From contig NZ_OMKW01000005.1 of assembly GCF_900302495.1 (NCBI RefSeq), forward strand, positions 1 through 64,000: a stretch of 64,000 nucleotides of DNA, given 5' to 3'. The notes beneath the pieces are model-generated. The model ran no database searches, had not been told where the DNA came from, and saw nothing but the letters and a program-made list of their open reading frames with translations. Position 1 is the stretch's first letter; the number at the start of each line of letters is the position of its first letter. Positions 9,175 through 16,427 of the stretch are shown here, one piece after another. This stretch comes from Pontivivens insulae. Its GTDB lineage: Bacteria > Pseudomonadota > Alphaproteobacteria > Rhodobacterales > Rhodobacteraceae. The position numbers and the translations under genes are program-made.

Positions 9175-9992
9175 TCCGCAGCGTTCAGCAAGGCCTTCTC
9201 GACGATGGGATTGTCGTGCCGGTGACGAAGCTCTGTGCCTGGTTCGATGTCCCGCGCCGCACGGTCTACTACAAGCCCACAAAAGCGGCGCCCAAACTGG
9301 ATCACAAGTTCGTCGCGCCGATCAAAGCGCTGATCGAAGAAGAACCCTCCTTTGGCTATCGCACCGTCGCTTGGCTTTTAGGGTTCAACAAGAACACCGT
9401 GCAGCGCATCTTCCAAATCAAGGGATGGCAGGTCCGAAAGCGATCCATTGGTGCTCGGCCTCGCATTGAGGCTCTGCCATCCGTCGCCCAAAAGCCAAAT
9501 GAGAGATGGTCAACTGACCTGTGCCGCATCTGGGCAGGAAAGGACGGCTGGGCCACGCTGGCGCTTGTCATGGATTGCCACACGCGAGAGCTCCTGGGTT
9601 GGCACCTATCGAGATCCAGCCAAGCAACAACGGCAGTGTCAGCGCTTGAACATGCCCTGATCGCCCGCTTCGGCACCCTGGGTAAAGTCGATGATCCATT
9701 CCTTCTCCGCAGTGATAACGGATTGGTCTTCACGTCTCGGGCTTACACCAAGCTTGTCCGTAGCTATGGCCTGAAGCAGGAGTTCATCACTCCCCATTGC
9801 CCGCAGCAGAACGGCATGATGGAACGCCTGATCCGTTCCGTGAAAGAGCAGTGCGTCCATCGTCATCGCTTCGAAAGCCTCGCGCACGCTAGCCGCACGA
9901 TCGGCGATTGGATCCAGTTCTACAACAACAGGCGTCCGCATCAGCCGCTTGCCATGCGCACGCCAAACGAGACATTTAAATTAGCAGCTTAA
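9171..9992 (+). CDS. IS3-family OrfB transposase (DDE integrase)
   Basis: A 273-residue protein with the rve integrase core. The catalytic acids are visible: D in RWSTDLCRIW, D in LLRSDNGLVF and E in GMMERLIRSVKEQC. The N-terminal HTH_21-like segment (EEPSFGYRTVAWLL) precedes them. Length and motifs are complete, with no internal stop, so the enzyme is probably active. The inverted repeats and target duplication around the element support recent movement. Confidence 0.93.
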   Translation: MIRSVQQGLLDDGIVVPVTKLCAWFDVPRRTVYYKPTKAAPKLDHKFVAPIKALIEEEPSFGYRTVAWLLGFNKNTVQRIFQIKGWQVRKRSIGARPRIEALPSVAQKPNERWSTDLCRIWAGKDGWATLALVMDCHTRELLGWHLSRSSQATTAVSALEHALIARFGTLGKVDDPFLLRSDNGLVFTSRAYTKLVRSYGLKQEFITPHCPQQNGMMERLIRSVKEQCVHRHRFESLAHASRTIGDWIQFYNNRRPHQPLAMRTPNETFKLAA

Positions 9993-10020
9993 CGTGAGCA
10001 GATTCCGCTGGGTCGATACA

Positions 10021-10500
10021 TCTGCCCGCAGACCCGTTCGAGCGTCTGCACGACATCTTCGCCCCGACAATGGAACCGAGGATCAGCTGTCGAATAAAGG
10101 CGGGAATGCGTGTCAACAATGGTCAGGATACGCAGCTTCTTGCCTAGGGCGAGCTGGTCGTGCACGACGTCCATTGCCCAGACATCGTTCGGTTCGACTG
10201 CTTCCTGGCGATCTTGCCGCAGCTTTGTCTTCACCCGTCGTTTCGGATGCTTGTTCCTCAGCTGCAGCCCCAACTCATTGTAAATCCTGCGGATCTTCTT
10301 CAACCGGGTGTTCTCATCCTCAAGCGCCCTCAGCCGACGCATCTCATCTGGCAACAAGCCGCCATACTTCTTCTTATAATTGAAGTAGGTGGCCTGACTG
10401 ATCCATGCCTAGCGGCAGATCTCAGCGACAGGCGTGTCTTGCTCGGCCTGCTTCAAGATGAACGCATTCTGCGCTTTCGTGAACTTCGATGCCTTCATGC
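10021..10500 (-). pseudogene. IS3 element A OrfA fused by deletion to OrfB
   Basis: On the minus strand MKASKFTKAQNAFILKQAEQ begins a normal OrfA. A TAG near 10410 interrupts it (AEICR stop AWISQATYFNYKKKYGG). The frame then passes from the OrfA coiled coil (RALEDENTRLKKI) straight into the middle of OrfB (RRIYNELGLQLRNK, DVWAMDVVHDQLALGKK). The end of OrfA and the start of OrfB have therefore been deleted. The fragment ends at the target duplication of the intact IS at 10020. Confidence 0.8.
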
Positions 10501-10843
10501 AATTCCGCTCCTTCCCCGGCGAGGAAAACTTAGCGGAACACTCCAGCTTCAAACGATGCAGCTTCCAGGGGGCAGAGCAAATGCACAGTTTGTTCGTGGC
10601 ATGTTTCAAAGGCCATTCAATGGATGAGTGCCTAAAAATTAGCCTGTTCAACATACTGCGCAATGCTCGCCAATTGATTACGCCACGGTGCGATGACTAC
10701 AATCGCCACCGCGCAAAACCGGACAACGACGAGCTCAGACCGATTGAATATCATAAATATTTAATAAATAAATAGACTGCAAAAACTCTTACTCTGCACT
10801 AAATAATATTGACATCAAAAATATAAATAACAAATAAATGAAC

Positions 10844-10870
10844 CTCGGAATCTAATATATAAATTCCGAG
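10844..10870 (-). terminator. Hairpin after the double-glycine peptide gene
   Basis: CTCGGAAT and ATTCCGAG form a perfect 8-bp stem with an 11-nt AT-rich loop, 18 bases beyond the stop codon of the minus-strand peptide gene. The sequence after the stem on that strand is T-rich but not a clean U tract. It is a likely transcription terminator or mRNA-stabilising hairpin. Confidence 0.55.
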
Positions 10871-10887
10871 ATCCAAAATAGATAATA

Positions 10888-11088
10888 TTAGAATGAAATA
10901 TAGTTGCCTGTATTGCTTCTAGCCAGCCAAACTGCTATTTTAACGGGGGCAGGCAGAACAGGCTTCACTACATGATTGTAAAGATCCGCAGGGTCATCAC
11001 TCGAACTTGCGTTTGGCACAACATAAGGCCAAATCCCCCCCGATACCATGTCCATTTCTTCGATGCTTAATTCGTTTATATTTTCCAT
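10888..11088 (-). CDS. Double-glycine-leader peptide (candidate bacteriocin precursor)
   Basis: A 66-residue peptide. Starts at 11100 and 11088 are possible; 11088 is chosen because GGAG lies 7 bases upstream of it. The leader MENINELSIEEMDMVSGG matches the C39 consensus closely: L(-12), E(-8), M(-7), V(-4), G(-2), G(-1). Cleavage would release a 48-residue peptide beginning IWPYVVPN and ending NTGNYISF, without cysteine, with a proline-rich centre (VVKPVLPAPVKIAVWLA). That suits an unmodified class II-type microcin or a signalling peptide. The matching exporter lies 4-7 kb away, beyond later IS insertions. The surrounding DNA is clearly AT-richer than the rest of the window, a sign of transfer. 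No immunity gene is recognised next to it. Confidence 0.75.
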   Translation of the reverse strand: MENINELSIEEMDMVSGGIWPYVVPNASSSDDPADLYNHVVKPVLPAPVKIAVWLARSNTGNYISF

Positions 11089-11215
11089 AATATTCTCCAT
11101 ATACTAGCGCAGCGACGGTTCGCTACTGGTATTGAGAATAGGCGTCTCATTGGGGGTGTGTCCAGTCGGGCATTCGGAAAAAAGGTAGATTTTCGCTTGA
11201 AATGGCCACAAATGA

Positions 11216-11235
11216 TTTGACTCCTTAAAGTCAAA
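11216..11235. promoter_or_regulatory. Inverted repeat upstream of the peptide gene
   Basis: TTTGACT and AGTCAAA form perfect 7-bp arms around CCTTAA, about 130 bases upstream of the peptide start. Read on the plus strand it is followed by a T-rich run (AATTTTT) and could be a terminator. Read on the minus strand it could be an operator. The role is undecided. Confidence 0.35.
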
Positions 11236-11384
11236 AATTTTTATCCGAAATTGCTCTATGCTGAATCACGCGGTCGAAAATTTGCTACGATAACCGGAGC
11301 GACATGCAATTGCTTGGACACATCTTGACCTAAGACCCGACTTCCGTCCGGTTTTTGGGAGAATCCGTCGATTGTTTTCTGACC

Positions 11385-12224
11385 TCATGCGGCCTTGGTT
11401 TCCAGTCTCGATTTCATTGCAAATTCCTGCGGCGTGAGATTGCCCAGGGATGAGTGGGGTCTGTTGCGGTTGTTGTCGTCCTGCGATGCTGTGATCTTTT
11501 CGCGAGCCTCGCTCAGCGAAGAGAACAGGGTTTCGCTCAAAAGCTCGTACCGGAAGCTGCCGTTGAATGCCTCGACGAATGCGTTCTGCATCGGCCTGCC
11601 GGGCGCGATGTAATGCCAGTAGATCCGCGTCTCTTGGTACCATCTTAGCACCGCCATACTGGTCAGTTCCGTCCCGTTGTCGCTGACAATGGTTCTAGGC
11701 CGTCCACGCCTGGCCATAACCGCCGTCAGTTCCCGCGTGACGCGCAGCCCGGAAAGCGAGGTGTCCGCGACTAGTGCAAGACATTCCCGGCTGAAGTCAT
11801 CGACGATGGCCAGAACACGGAACCTGCGCCCGTCCGTGAAGGCGTTTGAGACAAAATCCAGGCTCCAGCGTTCATTGGGGCGTTCCGGCATCAGCAGTGG
11901 GCTTCGCGTTCAGAGAGCACGCTTTCGACCACAACGCTTGCGGACTTGCAGCTTCTCTTCACGATATAGCCGCCTCAGCTTCTTTTGGTTCACCTGCCAC
12001 CCTTGACGCTTGAGCATCACATGCACGCGGCGATATCCAAACCGACGACGCTCAGCCGCAGCAGCCTTCTTCCCCGTGCGCAGATCAGCGTCGCCTGGAC
12101 GCACGCTGCGATACCGAACGCTCGACCGATCAACGCCAAGAACAGAACACGCCCGCCGCTGGCTCACCTCGTGCTCATTGCACAGATGCGCCACTGCTTG
12201 TCGCCTGGCCGCGGGCGTCACCAC
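11385..12224 (-). pseudogene. IS3 element C OrfB with in-frame stop
   Basis: Two stretches in the same frame, 12224-11913 (RRACSVLGVDRSSVRYRS to RKRCGRKRAL) and 11909-11385 ([41 protein letters not shown]), are separated by one TGA at 11910-11912. Related enzymes read glycine or another sense codon there. All three catalytic acids are present, so a single nonsense mutation inactivated an otherwise complete 279-residue transposase. Confidence 0.88.
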
Positions 12225-12484
12225 TTTCGCAAGGCGACATCCTTCAACATCGCATAGTCTAGCATCTGCTCAGCCAGCAGCTTCTTCAGATTCGCATTCT
12301 CGTCCTCTAGGGCCTTCAGCTTCCCGGCGTCCAACACTTCAAGCCCGCCGAACTTTGCCTTCCACTTGTAGAATGTCGCCGAGCTGATCCCATGTTCGCG
12401 GCACACATCCGCTGTCGCAACACCGCTCTCCTGCTGCTTCAAGATCGCTATGATCTGCTCTTCGCTGAACCGTGATCTCTTCAT
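12218..12484 (-). CDS. IS3 element C OrfA
   Basis: An 88-residue OrfA with a helix-turn-helix (FSEEQIIAILKQQESG, GISSATFYKWKAKFGG) and a leucine-zipper-like end (LKALEDENANLKKLLAEQML). It overlaps the OrfB frame by 7 bases in a different register, as usual for IS3 elements that make OrfAB by -1 frameshifting. It is intact, but its partner OrfB is broken. Confidence 0.88.
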   Translation of the reverse strand: MKRSRFSEEQIIAILKQQESGVATADVCREHGISSATFYKWKAKFGGLEVLDAGKLKALEDENANLKKLLAEQMLDYAMLKDVALRKW

Positions 12485-12547
12485 TCTGTTCGTCTCCTCC
12501 GTTGGGACGAACTCTACCTCAATTTGGAGGAGGAAACGGGTCTCAGG

Positions 12548-13291
12548 TCACGCCATTGCGAGTGGCCTCAGCCAGATATTTGTAATATTGGCGCGGTCTT
12601 CCGTAATCTTCGGACTTTTTGGATCAAGACCAACCTCAGCAAGCTTATCATATGCTTCGGCGAGCCATGCCTTTCGCCCAGGATCTCCCTCTGCGACATA
12701 GCGCTGATCAACTGGTTTATCCGCAAGCTGGGAGCGTACCGCATCGGCCTGATCCAGCATCGCCCGCGAAGGAGCTCGACTGGTGCTTGAAACGCCGTGA
12801 TTGCTGAGGTGTGCGTCATATACCCTTTGGAATGTCTCTCTATCGGCCTCCATGCTGGGTGGGTTACCATCCAAAGCAGCATGTTTTGCGAACTCGAACA
12901 GATCAATCACGCGGGCCCGCTTTTTGACATCTGTTAGCTTTGTGCGACCAGTCTCTCCTGGCTTTGGGTCCCTTAGGATGTCCCTAGCATTTGATAGAAT
13001 AAAATCCCCGTACCCTACGTGGCTTCCACCAATGTGACTTGCCTGACCTATGCCAAGCGCATTTAGGGTTTTAGCTGCATCGCCCAGTGACTGCAGCGCC
13101 GTCCAAAATTCGTTAGAGGACGGCAGCATAACTTTCATCATTAGAAGGTCACGATGCAGCGGATTTCTATCCGAGTCTCCAAACAAGAGGTCCAAATCAT
13201 CAACTAGATTGTTGAATTCATCATTTCTCATCATGTGATGGAATTGGATTGTAAGTTTTGTATCCGGCTTGCTCGTATTTGTTTCGGTCAT
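12548..13291 (-). pseudogene. C-terminally truncated protein, possible HNH/AHH-like nuclease toxin
   Basis: The 247 residues begin with a histidine pair (IQFHHMM, residues 15-21) and later GGSHVGYGDFILSNARDIL (88-106). This spacing recalls the AHH/HNH-endonuclease superfamily of polymorphic toxins, where an early HH pair is followed by a GSHP-Y-like motif. That family call is tentative. The 3' end is lost: the final stop TGA (12550-12548) is the first three bases of IS element C. The gene starts 5 bases after the stop of the upstream DUF1629-like gene, so both form one operon. If it is a toxin domain, truncation after about 240 residues may or may not abolish activity. Confidence 0.4.
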
Positions 13292-13296
13292 CGAAG

Positions 13297-14034
13297 TCAG
13301 CCCTCGCCCGCGTTGGGTTCATGCAACGGAGCTTCCTTCAGCCACTTCATCATCGGCACCCGCAGCCCCGCATCTAGGATCGCTCGGCGCAGGCGTTCTG
13401 AGATGAAATGAACGTCGTCAAGGCGCGTATCTAGCCAAATATCGGGACCAGAAAGTGAAACTTTCGAATTCAGACCAATAACAGTTTCTGGACTTCTTGA
13501 TGGTACATACAGCGGTTGATAATCGAGCGACGGTGCATCGAGACCTTTCCCTACTCCGACAGAACACTCTTCGAGGATTGCGTCCTTCCGTTCCAGTACA
13601 TGCAACAGCCCCCAACGTCCGGGCACAGGGTGCGACAGGTCTGGCTCCTTTAGACTGCCTGAAGGTCCAAGCTGTTTTCCGAGGCCTTCATACATCGGGA
13701 GCTCTAAGACCTGACTGTCACCAAGATCGAAATCCCTAAGCAGATCAATCATACTGCCTGACACCAAAATACCGGTCATCGACATAGGACCCAGGTCATC
13801 AAAATCTCGATCAGCCCGGGTTGAGGGGCGCGAGACGAATAAGCAATAGAGTCCGTGTTCCTTGGTAAACTTGATCTCGCGCTCGCGGAGCTCCTGGCTC
13901 AAAGTGCCTTGATTGTAGACCGGTTTGCCGCCGTAATCTGCCCCAGCAGAGATCGGCGCTTGACACTTTGCCTCGTTCCAGAACCCCTCGAACCACCACA
14001 CACGATTTTCTGCTTGTTGTTCGCTGCTCATTGC
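13297..14034 (-). CDS. DUF1629/Imm11-like putative immunity protein
   Basis: About 245 residues, reading from the internal Met of MSSEQQAENRVWW; a longer start at 14091 is possible but adds residues unlike the family. The C-terminal segment (WLDTRLDDVHFISERLRRAI followed by LRVPMMKWL) resembles the end of DUF1629/Imm11 proteins, immunity factors often encoded beside nuclease toxins. The context fits: a candidate toxin gene follows on the same strand within 6 bases. Having the immunity gene first is less common for secreted toxins. The family match is by eye only. Confidence 0.4.
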   Translation of the reverse strand, partial: AMSSEQQAENRVWWFEGFWNEAKCQAPISAGADYGGKPVYNQGTLSQELREREIKFTKEHGLYCLFVSRPSTRADRDFDDLGPMSMTGILVSGSMIDLLRDFDLGDSQVLELPMYEGLGKQLGPSGSLKEPDLSHPVPGRWGLLHVLERKDAILEECSVGVGKGLDAPSLDYQPLYVPSRSPETVIGLNSKVSLSGPDIWLDTRLDDVHFISERLRRAILDAGLRVPMMKWLKEAPLHEPNAGEG

Positions 14035-14091
14035 AAACACCCCTGAGTACTTACTTGTGCTGATTGACAGGCATATGATGCGGCCATGCAC

Positions 14092-14500
14092 CCTCCATTG
14101 CCTGCATTCATATTTGCGGAATTGTTGAAGATCAGTTCCGTGAGACCTGCCCGTATACCGACTACTTCGCGCATTTTACCCTTGCATCACACCTAACGAT
14201 TGTCTGGGCCTCACCCGTTGGCAGAAAGGCCTATCGCCTTCTCTAAGAACATATCCGGATCAAACTGTGGCAAGCGATAGCAAAGATATGCTGAATCCTA
14301 TGTATCAAATCGCACATTTTCGCAGTTACACACAAAAAGTTAACGGTTCGAATAGGACCCAATTGCGTCACGCTAAGCGGTAAAACTGGGATCCCTTCAG
14401 CGTCTCATTACAGCCATTGTGCTGCTCCGATATTCGGCTGGTCAGACTGACTGCATGAATTGATTGACCGCCCGCCCCATCCAGCAGCTCCGCAAAGATA
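14092..14500. other. Intergenic region without recognised genes
   Basis: About 400 bases between the putative immunity gene and a plasmid-type gene. No convincing frame, RNA or repeat was seen. It presumably contains the promoter of the minus-strand immunity/toxin pair. Confidence 0.5.
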
Positions 14501-14504
14501 GGCT

Positions 14505-15020
14505 TCACCTGGTGTCCTCCCCTGCCCCGATGTCCAGGACCAGCCGCTCGACGCCGTAGATCACGTCCAGCTCTGCCATGAGAGCTTCTGCGTTATCCCA
14601 GTGGGATGGATCCTCAGGCAGGTGCCAGACGGCCGCGACAGGATCATATAGCCATCCCGCCTGCTTGATGCGCTGACGGACCGCTCCGGGGGGCTTCAAC
14701 TGGAACCGGACGCCATCCGGGGGTCTGTTGCTGCCTGCTTGCTGACGACGGACCTGCGCGCGCTTCTGGACGAGCATAGCGCGCCGGGTGCGCACTTCCA
14801 TCTGCCGGGCAATCTTCTTCTCCAGAACAGGCCGGAGTTCAGCCTCAATCTCACCTGCCACCTTGTCCCGCATCGCGGCAATGGCGTGAGGTTGGCGAGC
14901 AATATCCTTGAGCATCGGAATATCTTCGGGCCGCGCCCAGAGGATGACGCGCTTGAGGCCCTGTTGCTTCTTTGCTTCAACAAATCGGCGGTGGTTTTCG
15001 GCTTGGTTTGGGGAGGTCAT
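14505..15020 (-). CDS. Conserved plasmid-type protein of unknown function
   Basis: A 171-residue, strongly charged protein. An N-terminal segment MTSPNQAENHRRFVEAKKQQ is followed by LKRVILWARPEDIPMLKDIA, a basic helical middle (residues 45-95, VLEKKIARQMEVRTRRAMLV) and a C-terminal region with WLYDPVAAVWHLPED. The family is not recognised. The gene start is marked by a 39-bp sequence that occurs again, inverted, at 15677. A shortened, decayed copy of the same gene lies at about 38940-39157 beyond repABC, suggesting it belongs to the plasmid backbone. Confidence 0.6.
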   Translation of the reverse strand: MTSPNQAENHRRFVEAKKQQGLKRVILWARPEDIPMLKDIARQPHAIAAMRDKVAGEIEAELRPVLEKKIARQMEVRTRRAMLVQKRAQVRRQQAGSNRPPDGVRFQLKPPGAVRQRIKQAGWLYDPVAAVWHLPEDPSHWDNAEALMAELDVIYGVERLVLDIGAGEDTR

Positions 15021-15029
15021 GGGCTCCTA

Positions 15030-15068
15030 TCCGCAGCCAGGAATTGTCTCAATTTCTGGAAAGGCACG
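15030..15068 (-). repeat. 39-bp inverted repeat, copy 1 (5' region of the 14505 gene)
   Basis: The complement of this segment, CGTGCCTTTCC to GCTGCGGA, matches 15677-15715 on the plus strand at 31 of 39 positions, including the block AATTGAGACAATT. Here it lies immediately before the start codon of the minus-strand gene, so it probably includes a duplicated promoter or leader. Confidence 0.6.
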
Positions 15069-15204
15069 TTTACACACTTCTCTCACGAGTAGTGTTCTTG
15101 GACGCGCTGTCCCGCAATCGGAAAGCCATTCAAATTGGAGAGGTTTCCGATTGCAGTTTTGTCAGCGGCAACACAGGCTGGCGCCATAGTGCAACAGTGC
15201 CGGA

Positions 15205-15477
15205 TCAATCATCGCCACCGGTCTGGGTCAGTTCGAACAAGCCTTGCTCCAGGAGCTCTCCAAGCCATTCGGGCAGTTCATCCGTCGATAAGGCCTGCTG
15301 GTGCGGGTGAATCCGGCTGAACAACTGATGTTCGATCACCACGAATGCGATCCGGCCATTCTGGCGCAAGTAAGTCGGACCTTGCCAGACCTGGTAGGCG
15401 AGAGCCGGCCAATCCACGCAGAGATCCTCGATCTCAAAGCGTCGCGCGCGGGTCGGTGGTACAGTTGGTCTTGTCAT
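15205..15477 (-). CDS. Small protein with weak Phd/YefM antitoxin resemblance
   Basis: A 90-residue protein starting at ATG 15477, preceded by AAAGGA. The segment YLRQNGRIAFVVIEHQLFSRI resembles the core strand-helix of Phd/YefM-type antitoxins (hydrophobic GR-A-VV followed by a helix). The end ELLEQGLFELTQTGGDD is acidic. No toxin gene follows, since the next gene on this strand is 180 bases away and unrelated. The resemblance is only suggestive. Confidence 0.35.
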   Translation of the reverse strand: MTRPTVPPTRARRFEIEDLCVDWPALAYQVWQGPTYLRQNGRIAFVVIEHQLFSRIHPHQQALSTDELPEWLGELLEQGLFELTQTGGDD

Positions 15478-16124
15478 GGGATGTCCTTTCATCAGGCACG
15501 GCTCAGCAAACGCGGAGACGAGCTCCACGGGCGGCGGCACAATGAAAGAAGCGGTCAGATCATGGTTCTTAAGGTGGCACAGTCGAGTGTGAGATGCACC
15601 CCACTCTTCTGGAAGACACCAGTCCGTCGGGGGCGCATCACTGCCAAGAACAAAACATGCGAATGTTTTGTATAGTCGTGCCTTCCTGAAAATTGAGACA
15701 ATTTGCAGCTGCGGATGGGATGCACATGAATGCGGAAGGTCCGCTATCTGCTCCCCCGCAAGGCCCTTTCTGAACCCGTGTGAGGTGCCATTCACGCGGT
15801 TCACAAGAACCGCGTATAAGCGTGCCTTTCCCGTTCTTGGCTTTGCAGCCCCAAACAGGACGGATGAAGCGCTCCGGTAAGGTGAGCCGAGACGTGCGAG
15901 AGAAGCCTTGAAGGCAACTGATCGCGGGTCAGGGGGTTAGTGGACCCTCCCGCCCCGCCCAAAGACGCTCACATCGCCTCACAGGCGCTCTGGAAGCCCA
16001 AGGCAGGTCAAGCCCCCTCCCCGCCGCCTGCCTCAAACAACGTGAAGGCGCTCTACGGCCAAAAAACGGGACCCCCTGCTGCGCGCGTCTCACAACAAAC
16101 CGCTTCGTGCCTGCGTCAGCCGGA
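15478..16124. other. Intergenic region with a duplicated leader sequence
   Basis: About 650 bases with no convincing gene. It contains the second copy of the 39-bp repeat (15677-15715), followed at 15810-15850 by another CGTGCCTTTCC-like stretch. Plus-strand frames at 15668 and 15940 have low-complexity or unusual composition and no family signature. Confidence 0.5.
15677..15715 (+). repeat. 39-bp inverted repeat, copy 2
   Basis: CGTGCCTTCCTG to GCTGCGGA matches the complement of 15030-15068 at 31 of 39 positions. In this copy no recognised gene follows, so it is probably a duplicated leader that has lost its gene. Confidence 0.6.
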
Positions 16125-16283
16125 TCAGATCAGTAGCAGCGCGCTTATCGCTCCGCCCAGGATCATTCCGAAAAGCGCCATGACCCCGCCGATCGGCCAG
16201 ACTGGTCGTGCGGCCTGATCCAGTGCACGTGCCGTCTCCCGTTGCAGATCGGCAAGTGTATCCTGTGCTGAAGGTTTCGACAT
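16125..16283 (-). CDS. Small single-helix membrane protein
   Basis: A 52-residue protein starting at ATG 16283, with GAGGAG 7 bases upstream. The N-terminal half is charged (SAQDTLADLQRETARALDQA). The C-terminal half is one membrane helix (WPIGGVMALFGMILGGAISALLLI region). It lies divergently from the mobilization gene. Function is unknown; small membrane proteins of this kind are common beside plasmid mobilization genes. Confidence 0.55.
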   Translation of the reverse strand: MSKPSAQDTLADLQRETARALDQAARPVWPIGGVMALFGMILGGAISALLLI

Positions 16284-16427
16284 GATCGTACTCCTCGCAA
16301 ATATCTTTGATCTAACCCGGCAACCGGCAATCACCTAGGCGATTGGTCAATCAGCACCCTGTAAGTTCAATTGCCTGTATTAGGCAAAAGGCTGACAGCA
16401 CACAAAGACGCGGCTACCGTGCCACTC

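Larger units (their letters stand above)
8806..10020 (+). mobile_element. Intact IS3-family element (1215 bp) with inverted repeats and TCTG duplication
   Basis: The left end TGTATCGACCCAGTGAAATC (8806) matches the complement of the right end (TGAGCAGATTCCGCTGGGTCG to CA at 10020) over about 26 bp, with few mismatches. The 4-bp target duplication TCTG is present at 8802-8805 and 10021-10024. Inside are OrfA and OrfB with a 4-base overlap and no lesions. This is the youngest insertion in the cluster, and it interrupts the OrfB of element A. Confidence 0.93.
7091..10545 (-). mobile_element. IS3-family element A, interrupted by two further IS elements
   Basis: Fragments of one IS3 transposase pair lie in order on the minus strand. 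They are OrfA and early OrfB at 10021-10500, a middle piece (MGYPGTIRVVNGSKFVSREL region) at 8700-8805, and the C-terminal piece (GKPTGNGFIEAFNSKL through VPIAMHYPDG) at about 7110-7350. Removing the insertion at 8806-10020 and one copy of its TCTG duplication rejoins the frame exactly (VCGQMGYPGTIRVV). Tentative outer ends are TGCGCTGCTCC at 7091 and the complement of GGAACACTCCA at about 10545, which are weakly inverted-repeat-like. The element also carries an internal deletion and a stop codon, so it is dead. Confidence 0.65.
11326..12550 (-). mobile_element. IS3-family element C (1225 bp), transposase broken
   Basis: The ends TGACCTAAGACCCG (11326) and the complement of CGGGTCTCAGGTCA (ending 12550, read as TGACCTGAGACCCG) form a good terminal inverted repeat. 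Inside lie OrfA and an OrfB with a nonsense codon. No target duplication is seen (left flank ATCT, right flank CGCC), suggesting recombination between copies after insertion. The right end supplies the stop codon of the neighbouring truncated toxin-like gene, and another copy's end is found at 7040. Confidence 0.85.

Noticed and set aside
10409-10663. 84-codon minus-strand frame before element A OrfA, considered as a second peptide gene
   Set aside because: Its last half is the IS3 OrfA beginning (MKASKFTKAQ), and the earlier residues lie in the IS end and flank.
15940-16218. 92-codon proline/alanine-rich plus-strand frame
   Set aside because: Overlaps the small membrane-protein gene on the other strand and has low-complexity composition.
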